Notes under the pieces: generated by a model
What the model was told of the DNA's origin: nothing
The model's database searches: none
Seen by the model: only the letters and a program-made list of their open reading frames with translations
Assembly: GCA_030043335.1 (NCBI GenBank)
Contig: JASHXX010000233.1
Coordinates: 1 to 8,740, forward strand
Reading direction: 5' to 3'
DNA: 8,740 nt
From: Xanthobacteraceae bacterium
Lineage (GTDB): Bacteria > Pseudomonadota > Alphaproteobacteria > Rhizobiales > Xanthobacteraceae
Made by a program: the position numbers and the translations under genes
In this document: positions 1 to 6,338 of the stretch, in pieces
Layout: each line of letters starts with the position of its first letter
How positions within the stretch are numbered: the first letter of the stretch is position 1

Positions 1-92
1 CGCTCGCGCAGGCTGAAGTTGACATGGTCGACCGCCAGCACGCCGCCAAACTGTACGGTCAAATCCTGGGTCTCGACGACGGGGTCGCTCAC
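1..92 (-). CDS. Branched-chain amino acid/urea-type ABC transporter ATP-binding protein, N-terminal 30 codons (LivG-like)
   Basis: Only the first 30 codons are inside the window; the gene continues beyond the left edge. The translation from GTG at 92 begins VSDPVVETQDLTVQFGG and continues VLAVDHVNFSLRE, which is the usual opening of LivG/UrtD-type ATPases (a beta strand, then the A-loop aromatic in 'FGG', then 'V..V.F.L'). The Walker motifs lie outside the window. The GTG start overlaps the stop of the upstream permease as GTGA (89-92), and an AGGAA Shine-Dalgarno (complement of 101-105) lies 8 bases upstream. It would supply ATP hydrolysis for the permease pair encoded just before it. The family call rests on gene order plus a short N-terminus; a start at this GTG is well supported by the overlap. 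Confidence 0.8.
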   Translation of the reverse strand, partial: MSDPVVETQDLTVQFGGVLAVDHVNFSLRE

Positions 93-1141
93 GGTTCGGC
101 TTCCTGCAGCGCGATGCGGCGGCGGCGCTTGCCTCGCGCTTGGCGACGGCGGACCTGGGATTGAGCAAACCGCCGCCGCCAAGCCACGGAGCTCGGCGCA
201 AAGCCGCGGGGAATGAGCAAGACTACCAGAACGAGGATTGCGCCGAGCACCAGCGAGTTGTCGATCGTCGTCTGATGGCCGAGCGCGAGCTTCAGCGAAC
301 CCAACACCACCGCGGCCGCCATCGGTCCGACCAGGGTACCGAGCCCGCCGACGATGACCCAGATGAGAACCTCGGCGGTCTGACCGAGGCCGAATACGCT
401 AGGGGTTACGATTTCGGCCCAGTTCGCGAACAAACAACCGGCGAGGCCGGCCATCGCTCCGGCCACGGCAAAAATCGCCGTCTTGTAGGCCGGCACGTTG
501 TAGCCGAGCAGCTCCATGCGCAATTCGTTTTCACGAATGCCGATCAACGCTCGTCCGAACGCGCTCGCCAGAATCCAGCGGCAGATCAGATAGGCGGCGA
601 GGAGCGAAACAATCACCACGTAGTAATACGCGGTGCCGTAGATCTGCGTCGTCGGATCGCCGGGCACGTTCAGCGTCGGAAATGCCGGAATACCGTTGAA
701 GCCGCCCAACCGCGCATTGCCGATCCGGTAAGCATCGCCGGCCGTGGCGTTCATGAAGCGGTTGAGAATCAGCGTCACGACCAGCGTTGTTACGCCGAGA
801 TAGACGTCGCTGATCCGGCCGTAGAACATCATCGCCCCTATTATGGCGGCGACCAGCGCAGGAACCGCCAACGCCAGCAGGAACGGCACCGTGCTCTCGC
901 CGATATTGAAGGAAGCGATGGCATAGGTGTAGGCGCCGAGGCCAAAATAAGCGGCGTGCCCGAAGCTGATAATCCCGGCATAACCCCACATCAGCGCCAG
1001 CGAGAGCGCGAACAGCGACCAGATCGCCAGCAAAGTCGGCGTGTTGGTCTCGCTCGCCAGCGGCAGCACGGCAAGCAGGACGGCGAGAACCGCAAACCAA
1101 TTCCAACGGATGCGTCCAACGCCGAACCCGGAGGCGCTCAT
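89..1141 (-). CDS. ABC transporter permease, LivM/UrtC type
   Basis: This is a 350-residue inner-membrane permease of the branched-chain amino acid/urea (HAAT) ABC family. Hydrophobic segments cover most of residues 15-310. Family landmarks are GYAGIISFGHAAYFGLGAY (53-71), the cytoplasmic EAA-like coupling loop around RENELRMELLGYN to AMAGLAG (203-235), and GGLGTLVGP (265-273). The C-terminal tail (322-343) is unusually rich in arginine and lysine, which suits a cytoplasmic location. Its ATG overlaps the livH-type stop as ATGA (1138-1141) and has no strong Shine-Dalgarno of its own, so translation is probably coupled. Its own stop overlaps the ATPase start. It should form the transmembrane heterodimer with the LivH-type protein. 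The substrate cannot be read from the permease; the binding protein suggests urea or an amide. Confidence 0.93.
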   Translation of the reverse strand: MSASGFGVGRIRWNWFAVLAVLLAVLPLASETNTPTLLAIWSLFALSLALMWGYAGIISFGHAAYFGLGAYTYAIASFNIGESTVPFLLALAVPALVAAIIGAMMFYGRISDVYLGVTTLVVTLILNRFMNATAGDAYRIGNARLGGFNGIPAFPTLNVPGDPTTQIYGTAYYYVVIVSLLAAYLICRWILASAFGRALIGIRENELRMELLGYNVPAYKTAIFAVAGAMAGLAGCLFANWAEIVTPSVFGLGQTAEVLIWVIVGGLGTLVGPMAAAVVLGSLKLALGHQTTIDNSLVLGAILVLVVLLIPRGFAPSSVAWRRRFAQSQVRRRQARGKRRRRIALQEAEP

Positions 1142-2004
1142 GTCGAATTGCGGAAGAACTGCCCGGTCACGCCTTGCGGCATCAGGCGAAGCAGGACGAG
1201 GGCAAGCGCCAGCATGGCGATCTCACCGAGCACGGGCGTTGACGCGAAGGAGACGATCTGATCGACCGTGCCGAACAACGCCGCGGTCGACAAGGTTCCG
1301 GCAATGACGGCGGCGCCGCCGGTAATCACCGTAATGAAGGCCTTGGCGACGTAGGCGCCGCCGACAGAGGGAAGCAGGCCGGTGAGCGGGGCCATCACGC
1401 CTCCAGCCAGCCCCGAAAGCGCCGCGCCTACCGTGAACGTCAGCATATAGACTGTGCTCGGATTGTAGCCGAGCGCTGCCACGACCTCCGCCCCCTGCAT
1501 GGTACCGCGGGCCACGAGCCCGACGCGCGTGTAGCGCAGCACCAGCCACATCGCGCACATCAGCAGAGCGGCGACCGCGATCACGAAGAGATTGTAGCCG
1601 CCCATCTGATAGTGCCCGATCTGATAGCCCGGGATCGGCGCCGGCACGCTCACGGCAGTGTTGCCGAATATCAGGGTGACCAGGCCGATCAGCAGCAGGC
1701 TCAGACCCCAGGTCGCCAGCATGACGTCGATCATGCGCCCGTAGAGGAAGCGTACGATCAGTCTCTCGACGATGAGCCCGATGATGCCGACGACCACGGG
1801 GGAAATCACCAGCATCGCAAAATAGATGTTGATGCCATGCTTCGCCGCCGCGATCGTCGCATAGCCGCCAAGCATCACGAATTCGCCGTGGGCGAGGTTG
1901 ATGACGCGCATCATCCCGAACACGATCGCGAGCCCCGCGCTGATGAGCGCGAGGAAGGCGATCATGTACAGGATTTCAAGAACGACGATCGCCGCGAAGT
2001 CCAT
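1138..2004 (-). CDS. ABC transporter permease, LivH/UrtB type
   Basis: This is a 288-residue inner-membrane permease and the usual partner of the LivM-type protein. The family signature MRVINLAHGEFVMLGGYA lies at residues 32-49, and the coupling-helix region GAEVVAALGYN to LSGLAGG at 171-202. Roughly eight hydrophobic stretches are visible. It ends just after LMPQGVTGQFF, a common LivH ending (LxPxGLxG). The ATG at 2004 is preceded by GGAAG (complement of 2012-2016) with a 7-base gap, and it lies 51 bases after the stop of the binding-protein gene, so the two probably share a transcript. It lacks the long N-terminal periplasmic extension seen in many true UrtB proteins, so LivH-like is the safer name. 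Confidence 0.93.
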   Translation of the reverse strand: MDFAAIVVLEILYMIAFLALISAGLAIVFGMMRVINLAHGEFVMLGGYATIAAAKHGINIYFAMLVISPVVVGIIGLIVERLIVRFLYGRMIDVMLATWGLSLLLIGLVTLIFGNTAVSVPAPIPGYQIGHYQMGGYNLFVIAVAALLMCAMWLVLRYTRVGLVARGTMQGAEVVAALGYNPSTVYMLTFTVGAALSGLAGGVMAPLTGLLPSVGGAYVAKAFITVITGGAAVIAGTLSTAALFGTVDQIVSFASTPVLGEIAMLALALVLLRLMPQGVTGQFFRNST

Positions 2005-2055
2005 TCACGCACTTCCGTTGGCCCCGGCCGATCGAGCTCCCGCCGGAATTTCGGC

Positions 2056-3279
2056 TTAGATCTTGACCTCATACTGCTTGTTGTCGTTCGGATTTTTCTG
2101 CAAGTCGCAATACTGAGCCGTATCACTGGGCGGCCGTTGCTTGGCCGTGTCGATGATTGTGAGCTTTTGATCCTTCACGACCATGAGATGGATGTCGAGC
2201 GCGCAGTGGTGGGTCTTCGGCTCGACGGCGACCGTTCCGGCCGGACCTTCGATCTTCAAGCCGGTCTCAAGCACCTTGACGACGGCATCGTGCTCGACCG
2301 ATCCGGCCTTTCTCACCGCCTCCGCCCACAACATGATGCCTTGGTATTGCGAAACGGCGAGCTCGTGCACGACCTTGGCATCGCCGTAGCGCTTGGCCCA
2401 CGCCGCCAGGAAGCTCTTGTTGGCGGGCGTGTCGAGCTCCGGGCTGTAGTTGCCGGCGATGAGAATGCCGTCGCCTTCCGCAGCCGACAGTGCCAGATGC
2501 TCATTGCCGACGCCAAACGTCGTGGACGTGAGCGGGATCTTCTTATTCATCCCCGAGGCGGCCCACTGCCGGAAGAACGAAATGTGGGCGCCGCCGACCA
2601 GAGCGGCCACGACAAAGTTCGGCCCGGCGTCCTGGATCTTGGCGATAGTTGAAGCGAAGTCGGAGACGTCGAGCGGGAAGAATTCGGTCTTTTGTACCTC
2701 GCCTTTGCGCTCCTCGACATAGTGCGCCACCCATTTGGCGGTGATCTGGCCGTAATTGTAGTCGGCAGCGAGCACGTAGGTCTTGTTGCCCCACTTCTTC
2801 ATGGCGTAGTCGATGATAGGTTCGACCGCCTGTGCCGGCGTTGTTCCGGTGCAGAAACAATTGCGGTCGCACACGCCGCCCTCATAGAGGATATTGTAGA
2901 AGTAGAGCGTATTGGCGCGGCGATAAGTCTGCCGCATGGCTTCGCGGGAAGCCGAGGTGATGCCCGCGTGAGCGACATCGACTTTGTCTTCCCGGACCAG
3001 TTGCTGCGCATATTTGGTGTAGAGGGCGATATCCGATTGGCTGTCGTACTGGAACAGCTGGACCTTGCGGCCGAGCAGGCCACCGGCAGCGTTGATTTCG
3101 TCGACCGCCATTGCGTTCGCCATCACGATCGGCTTGCCGTAAATGTCGAGCACGCCGGAATTGTCTTCGATCGCCCCGAGCTTGATCGGTTCGTCGGCGC
3201 GAGCGCGCCGCACCGGCAGACCTGTCGCCAGAGCCGTTGCACCGGCGGTGTTCAGCAAGGTCCTACGCGATATAGCCAT
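2056..3279 (-). CDS. Periplasmic substrate-binding protein, UrtA/AmiC (urea/short-chain amide) type, Tat-exported
   Basis: This 407-residue binding protein delivers substrate to the LivH/LivM permeases. The N-terminus MAISRRTLLNTAGATALATG is a twin-arginine-like signal (SRRTLL, 4-9), with probable cleavage after ARA (26-28). The mature part starts PIKLGAIEDNSGVLDIYGKP, the type I binding-protein fold. Features recalling UrtA/AmiC are YEGGVCDRNCFCTGTTP (132-148), LAADYNYGQI (170-179), the stretch around FFPLDVSDFASTIAKIQ (200-216), VAALVGG (224-230) and NYSPELDTPANKSF (277-290). I chose the ATG at 3279 because GGAAGGAG stands 7-8 bases before it and a signal peptide follows. A longer in-frame start at 3417 would overlap the flotillin gene and bury the signal. 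Three cysteines at 137, 141 and 143 are odd for this family. Substrate is inferred, not shown: urea, biuret or a small amide are plausible, and an amino acid cannot be excluded. Confidence 0.88.
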   Translation of the reverse strand: MAISRRTLLNTAGATALATGLPVRRARADEPIKLGAIEDNSGVLDIYGKPIVMANAMAVDEINAAGGLLGRKVQLFQYDSQSDIALYTKYAQQLVREDKVDVAHAGITSASREAMRQTYRRANTLYFYNILYEGGVCDRNCFCTGTTPAQAVEPIIDYAMKKWGNKTYVLAADYNYGQITAKWVAHYVEERKGEVQKTEFFPLDVSDFASTIAKIQDAGPNFVVAALVGGAHISFFRQWAASGMNKKIPLTSTTFGVGNEHLALSAAEGDGILIAGNYSPELDTPANKSFLAAWAKRYGDAKVVHELAVSQYQGIMLWAEAVRKAGSVEHDAVVKVLETGLKIEGPAGTVAVEPKTHHCALDIHLMVVKDQKLTIIDTAKQRPPSDTAQYCDLQKNPNDNKQYEVKI

Positions 3280-3340
3280 GGCGTGCTCCTTCCGCTTGCG
3301 TGGCTGTTCGTCAATGAATGCTGGGTGGTGCGATAGTGCC

Positions 3341-4969
3341 TTACTTTTTCTTGCGTCGCTCCGGCTCATCTGACTCCGGCTGTGCGATCGCCGTGCTGGT
3401 CGTTTCCTGGACGGCACTGGAAAAGTCGAGACCGATCGAGTCGCCGATGCTCCGAAGCGCGGGAAGCTGCAGCGCCATCCCGAGGATGCTGTCCATCACT
3501 TGATTGATGGGCGTTTTCTGCGCGGCGTCGCCGTTGCCGGCGCCCGCTGCAGAGGTGCCGCCGCCAAAGCCGGTGACCTGATGAATGCGGATCGAGTCGA
3601 TCTTCTCCGCAGGCTTCATCATCTGGGAAACGATTTCCGGCAGCCGATCCAGCCGATATTGCTCGAGCTTCATGCGGATCAGGGCCTCGCTGCGTGAATT
3701 CTCGGCGTCGATCACCGCACGTTCGCCTTCCGACTGCGCCAAGAGGCGCAGTCGCTCGGCTTCGGCCTTGGTGCGGACGCCCTCGGATTCGGCACGAATT
3801 CGGCGCAGCAGAACATCGGCGTCGGTCTCGGCCTTGGCCTGCTCGACCGCACCCTGCTCGTTGACGCGCTTGAGCGCGATCTCGTGCGAGCGCTCGGCAA
3901 CGGCGCGCTCGCGCTCGGTCTGGACGTGCTCCTCGGCGAGAACCACCTCGGTGCGGGCGATTTCCGCTTGCGCCCGCGACTTCGCCTCCTCGACATGCTT
4001 GGCCGCGAGCTGGATCGCGCTGTCGACCTTTTTCATTTCGACGCCGAGCTGAGAATCAAGCTCCAGCCTGCGCAGCTCGCTCTGCTTGGCTACCTCCATC
4101 GCCCTGGTCTGGCGTTCGCGCTGGATCCGGGCGTCCTCCGACGCGATCATCGCCTCTTCGCGCGCCTTGGCGGCTTCCGCATCGCTTGCCGCCCTGATCT
4201 TCTCGATTTCGAGATGCTGATTGATCTGCGCCTCTTCTTCCTGCTGGCTCAGCAGCAGACGCCGCTTGGTCGCTTCGAGCTGGGTCTGCCGCACGGAAAC
4301 CTCGGCGTCGGCCTCGATCTCGGCGCGCTTTTTCCGGTTGACGGCGATGATCTCGGCAAGCTTGCGCAGTCCGACGGCATTGAAGGCGTTGTTCTCGTCG
4401 AACGCCGAAAATGCCGACTGGTCAAGACGGGTGAGCGAAATGGAATCCAGCAGAATGCCATTCTGCCTGAGGTTTTCGCGCAGCAGTTCCGAAATGTTGT
4501 GCACGAATTCGGCACGGCCTTCGTGCAGACCGTCCATGGTATTGCGCGCCGCGACCGCCTGCACGGCGTCGACAAAGCGGCCCTCCAGCAGGTTACGGAT
4601 GCCGTCCGGCGTGAACGACTTTGCGCCAAGCGCCTGCGCGGCGGTCGCGATACCTTCCTGCGAAGGCATAACGCGCACGTAGAATTCGAGCTCGACGTCG
4701 ACCCGCATGCGATCTTCCGTGATCACCGATTTCTCGGCGATACGGCGGACCTCGATGCGCAGCGTGCGCATGTTGATCTCTTCGACCTTGTGCAGGAACG
4801 GCAGCGCCAGGCAACCGCCGGAGATCAAAATGCGCTGCCCGCCGAAACCGGTGCGCACCAGCGCGATATCGCGCGTGGACTTGCGATAGAAGCGATTGAG
4901 GAACATCACCGCGATCGCAATCACCAGCGCGATAACGGCAATGACGAACAGCCACCCGAGGATGACCAT
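3341..4969 (-). CDS. Flotillin/YqiK-family SPFH-domain membrane protein
   Basis: This 542-residue protein resembles bacterial flotillins of the YqiK group, which oligomerise on the inner membrane and organise membrane microdomains. One transmembrane segment occupies residues about 4-24 (GWLFVIAVIALVIAIAVMFL). An SPFH/Band-7 domain follows (about 28-200), including VRTGFGGQRILISGGCLALPF (38-58) and the long helical part. Residues about 205-445 form a charged Glu/Ala/Arg coiled coil, typical of flotillins. A conserved tail RLPEIVSQMMKPAEKIDSIRI (442-462), a Gly/Ala linker (468-483), a second conserved block (487-513) and a lysine-rich end complete it. AAGGGG stands 5 bases before the ATG. The usual NfeD/YqiJ partner is not adjacent; instead a transporter follows within 61 bases and a cysteine hydrolase lies upstream on the same strand. 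The family call is firm; the role here is not known. Confidence 0.93.
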   Translation of the reverse strand: MVILGWLFVIAVIALVIAIAVMFLNRFYRKSTRDIALVRTGFGGQRILISGGCLALPFLHKVEEINMRTLRIEVRRIAEKSVITEDRMRVDVELEFYVRVMPSQEGIATAAQALGAKSFTPDGIRNLLEGRFVDAVQAVAARNTMDGLHEGRAEFVHNISELLRENLRQNGILLDSISLTRLDQSAFSAFDENNAFNAVGLRKLAEIIAVNRKKRAEIEADAEVSVRQTQLEATKRRLLLSQQEEEAQINQHLEIEKIRAASDAEAAKAREEAMIASEDARIQRERQTRAMEVAKQSELRRLELDSQLGVEMKKVDSAIQLAAKHVEEAKSRAQAEIARTEVVLAEEHVQTERERAVAERSHEIALKRVNEQGAVEQAKAETDADVLLRRIRAESEGVRTKAEAERLRLLAQSEGERAVIDAENSRSEALIRMKLEQYRLDRLPEIVSQMMKPAEKIDSIRIHQVTGFGGGTSAAGAGNGDAAQKTPINQVMDSILGMALQLPALRSIGDSIGLDFSSAVQETTSTAIAQPESDEPERRKKK

Positions 4970-4986
4970 GTCGGCCCCTTTTCCCT

Positions 4987-5001
4987 CAGGCCTTACGCCT
5001 G
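4987..5001 (-). promoter_or_regulatory. Small hairpin in the leader of the flotillin gene
   Basis: CAGGC (4987-4991) and GCCTG (4997-5001) form a 5-bp stem with a 5-base loop, ending about 4 bases upstream of the AAAAGGGG ribosome-binding region of the flotillin gene. The stem is short and may be chance; no poly-U tract follows, so it is not a terminator. Confidence 0.2.
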
Positions 5002-5022
5002 CTTATTGGAATTTATTTTATA

Positions 5023-5051
5023 ATTGAAATGTATCGTCCGCAGTGTGTCAA
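5023..5051 (-). promoter_or_regulatory. Possible sigma-70-like promoter for the flotillin-transporter genes
   Basis: In the 142-base gap between the cysteine hydrolase and the flotillin gene, the minus strand carries a perfect TTGACA (5051-5046). After 17 bases comes TTCAAT (5028-5023), a weak -10 match, and then the strongly AT-rich TTATAAAATAAATT. This is the most AT-rich stretch in an otherwise GC-rich window. The position, about 55-80 bases upstream of the flotillin ATG, fits a promoter that would drive the flotillin and transporter genes separately from the hydrolase. The -10 assignment is uncertain. Confidence 0.45.
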
Positions 5052-5111
5052 TAGGCTCGCCACGCCGGCGACCGCAGACTGCTTGCGACACGGGCGGCAA
5101 CTGCAGCGGTT

Positions 5112-5741
5112 TTAGGCAGCCGCCGCGCTTCTTTGTTCCTTCAATTTGCGTATCATCGCAGAGGTATTTTCGACCTGCGCGAACGCTGCCCTAAGTGTGG
5201 CGAGTACGACCTGCTGGATCTGATCAGCCGAGGCTTCCGGCGTATTAAACGTCGCGGTTGCGTCACTGATGAAGAACACTTTGTAGTCTCTCATGTTGGC
5301 TTCGCGCGCCGTCGTTTCGCAGCATACATTGGTGCAGATGCCGGTGATGATCACAGTGTCGATGCCGCGATTGCGCAGAATCAAATCGAGATCAGTGCCG
5401 TGAAAGGCGCCGTAGCGAGGCTTCTCCAGCAAAACATCATGCTTGCCAACGACGACGCCCGGATGCAACTCGGCTTGTTTGTTTCCCTTGTTGATTAATC
5501 CGGCGGCGATCGCCGGAATGATCACGCCCATCACTCCGGTGTTGCTGCCGTCGGGGCGCACCACGTGCAGAGTGTGAATAACGAGCGCGCCGCGTTTGCG
5601 ACAGATTTCGGCGAGCTGATTGATCCGCGGCAGGATCTCCCGTCCGCGCGGAGCTGCGACCGGCGAATTTTCTACGAAACAATTCTGCATATCAATATTC
5701 AGGAGCGCGGCCCGGATCGGATCGAACCTGAAATCGGTCAT
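5112..5741 (-). CDS. Cysteine hydrolase, isochorismatase superfamily (probable amidohydrolase)
   Basis: This is a 209-residue cytoplasmic hydrolase of the isochorismatase/nicotinamidase/biuret-hydrolase superfamily, which cleaves amide-type C-N bonds with a Cys-Asp-Lys triad. The triad is visible: Asp17 in LLNIDMQN, Lys107 in LLEKPRYGAFHGTDLD, and Cys140 in TGICTNVCCETTAREA (Cys141 is adjacent). Length matches the family. The ATG at 5741 is preferred because AGAGGG precedes it at a suitable distance and the family's N-terminus (FDPIRAALLNIDMQN) begins just after; a start at 5855 would add 38 residues unlike the family. It lies 142 bases upstream of the flotillin and transporter genes on the same strand, so it may act on the imported compound. 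The triad alone does not tell biuret, ureidoacrylate, nicotinamide or another amide apart. Confidence 0.92.
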   Translation of the reverse strand: MTDFRFDPIRAALLNIDMQNCFVENSPVAAPRGREILPRINQLAEICRKRGALVIHTLHVVRPDGSNTGVMGVIIPAIAAGLINKGNKQAELHPGVVVGKHDVLLEKPRYGAFHGTDLDLILRNRGIDTVIITGICTNVCCETTAREANMRDYKVFFISDATATFNTPEASADQIQQVVLATLRAAFAQVENTSAMIRKLKEQRSAAAA

Positions 5742-5753
5742 GATGCTTTCCCT

Positions 5754-5780
5754 CTCAGCGCGCGCGATCGTCTCGCTGAG
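5754..5780 (-). promoter_or_regulatory. Leader hairpin touching the Shine-Dalgarno of the cysteine hydrolase gene
   Basis: CTCAGCG (5754-5760) and CGCTGAG (5774-5780) are perfect 7-base inverted repeats around a 13-base loop. In the mRNA the 3' arm runs directly into the AGAGGG ribosome-binding site (complement of 5750-5755), so folding could hide part of it. No known riboswitch class is recognised. A chance hairpin in GC-rich DNA is possible. Confidence 0.35.
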
Positions 5781-5787
5781 CGACAAC

Positions 5788-5815
5788 ACAATAAGGTCGC
5801 CGGAGAGACGTCCAA
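5788..5815 (-). promoter_or_regulatory. Possible promoter for the cysteine hydrolase gene
   Basis: On the minus strand TTGGAC (5815-5810) is followed after 16 bases by TATTGT (5793-5788), each matching the sigma-70 consensus at 4 of 6 positions. Transcription would start roughly 40 bases before the ATG at 5741 and would include the leader hairpin. This is a weak pattern match only. Confidence 0.3.
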
Positions 5816-5883
5816 ACTGCCAACTAACATACTTAGAGAGTCCATGACTGTCCATCGCGTGCGCTTCGGGGGCTCGGCAATTG

Positions 5884-6093
5884 ATGACCGCTCAAGTACG
5901 CCAAGAACTAAAAATCGTCATTGACGATTTAGCTGCCGCGAAACGCGCGTTTGGCCAGACTAGGAAACAGGCTTACAATGAATTATCAGCCGGGACCGCC
6001 TTGGCGTCGAGCTTTATCGCCACTTGGTTGGGGTCGCCTCGGCGCGTGCGCTGCGAGCGGAAAGCAATGACGCTCTCAGCGATCAAGCGCTAG
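5884..6093 (+). CDS. Doubtful small hypothetical protein
   Basis: An open frame of 69 residues starts MTAQVRQELKIVIDDLAAAK. The first 50 residues look like a soluble, helical protein, whereas the end (SPRRVRCERKAMTLSAIKR) looks like non-coding readout. There is no convincing Shine-Dalgarno; only a GGGGG run lies about 11 bases upstream. It would be divergent from the cysteine hydrolase and would contain the 5912-5930 palindrome. I recognise no family. It may be a remnant or a random frame. Confidence 0.22.
   Translation: MTAQVRQELKIVIDDLAAAKRAFGQTRKQAYNELSAGTALASSFIATWLGSPRRVRCERKAMTLSAIKR
5912..5930. promoter_or_regulatory. Perfect operator-like palindrome
   Basis: AAATCGTCA-T-TGACGATTT is a perfect 9+1+9 inverted repeat. 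Its size and near-zero spacing are typical of a dimeric repressor or activator site (GntR-like or similar), not of a terminator: it is too short-looped to fold well as RNA and has no T-run. It lies about 170 bases upstream of the cysteine hydrolase ATG. No regulator gene is in the window, so the protein that would bind is unknown. Confidence 0.5.
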
Positions 6094-6338
6094 CAGAAGA
6101 TATCACGGTACAAGGGTATATAACCGTGGTGTCTCATGCAGTTCACCTACGTTGCCATCCATGAACTCCACTGCCCCTGAATGGCAGACGCCTCGTTGCG
6201 GCAAATCGACGTGTCGCGCTCGTATCGGCTGGGGTCAATCGGTCGGCCACCCGGGGTGGTCCACGCTCGCGGCTCAGTCGCGCAGACATTGGCGACCGCC
6301 GAGTAAGCGACGACAATTGCGACCAAGTGAGAGCGCAT
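6090..6338 (-). pseudogene. Small secreted protein gene interrupted by an in-frame amber codon
   Basis: An ATG at 6338 with GGAGG 11 bases upstream opens a 63-codon frame: signal peptide (LVAIVVAYSAVANVCA, 5-20), then WTTPGG (26-31) and YERDTSICRNEA (39-50). It stops at TAG (6149-6147). Directly past this TAG the same frame continues VNCMRHHGYIPLYRDIFC and ends at TAG 6092-6090. The continuation supplies the Cys-Met-x-x-x-Gly-Tyr ending that small exported proteins of rhizobia with a 'D..iCr.eA' motif normally carry, with Cys67 as likely disulfide partner for Cys46. So the original product was probably 82 residues, and codon 64 has mutated to amber (or is a sequencing error, or is read through). 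The family resemblance is from memory of the pattern; function is unknown. Confidence 0.55.

Larger units (their letters stand above)
5742..6089. other. Region upstream of the cysteine hydrolase without a firm gene
   Basis: This 348-base stretch holds the hydrolase leader hairpin (5754-5780), a possible promoter (5788-5815), a perfect operator-like palindrome (5912-5930) and one doubtful plus-strand open frame (5884-6093). Base composition is more AT-rich than in the flanking genes. Nothing else could be recognised. Confidence 0.6.

Noticed and set aside
140..1261. Long open frame on the plus strand opposite the LivM-type gene
   Set aside because: Its translation is Arg/Gln/His/Asp-rich with no recognisable domain, and the opposite strand encodes a clear permease. 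It is the usual antisense shadow in GC-rich DNA.
1612..2652. Plus-strand open frame spanning the binding-protein and LivH genes
   Set aside because: It crosses two well-supported minus-strand genes and their intergenic gap and shows no domain.
3280..3417. Upstream in-frame extension of the binding protein to an ATG at 3417
   Set aside because: It overlaps the end of the flotillin gene, adds a charged sequence before the signal peptide, and lacks the strong ribosome-binding site found before the ATG at 3279.
3884..5023. Long open frame on the plus strand opposite the flotillin gene
   Set aside because: The opposite strand has a complete SPFH domain and coiled coil; the plus-strand product is low-complexity Leu/Arg/Asp sequence produced by the regular coiled-coil codons.
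5742..5855. Upstream in-frame extension of the cysteine hydrolase to 5855
   Set aside because: The 38 added residues are unlike the family N-terminus, and the internal ATG at 5741 has a good ribosome-binding site.
6104..6128. Inverted repeat CACGGT/ACCGTG as a terminator
   Set aside because: Only six base pairs, a 13-base loop and no T-run on either strand; it also falls within the read-through part of the split secreted-protein gene.
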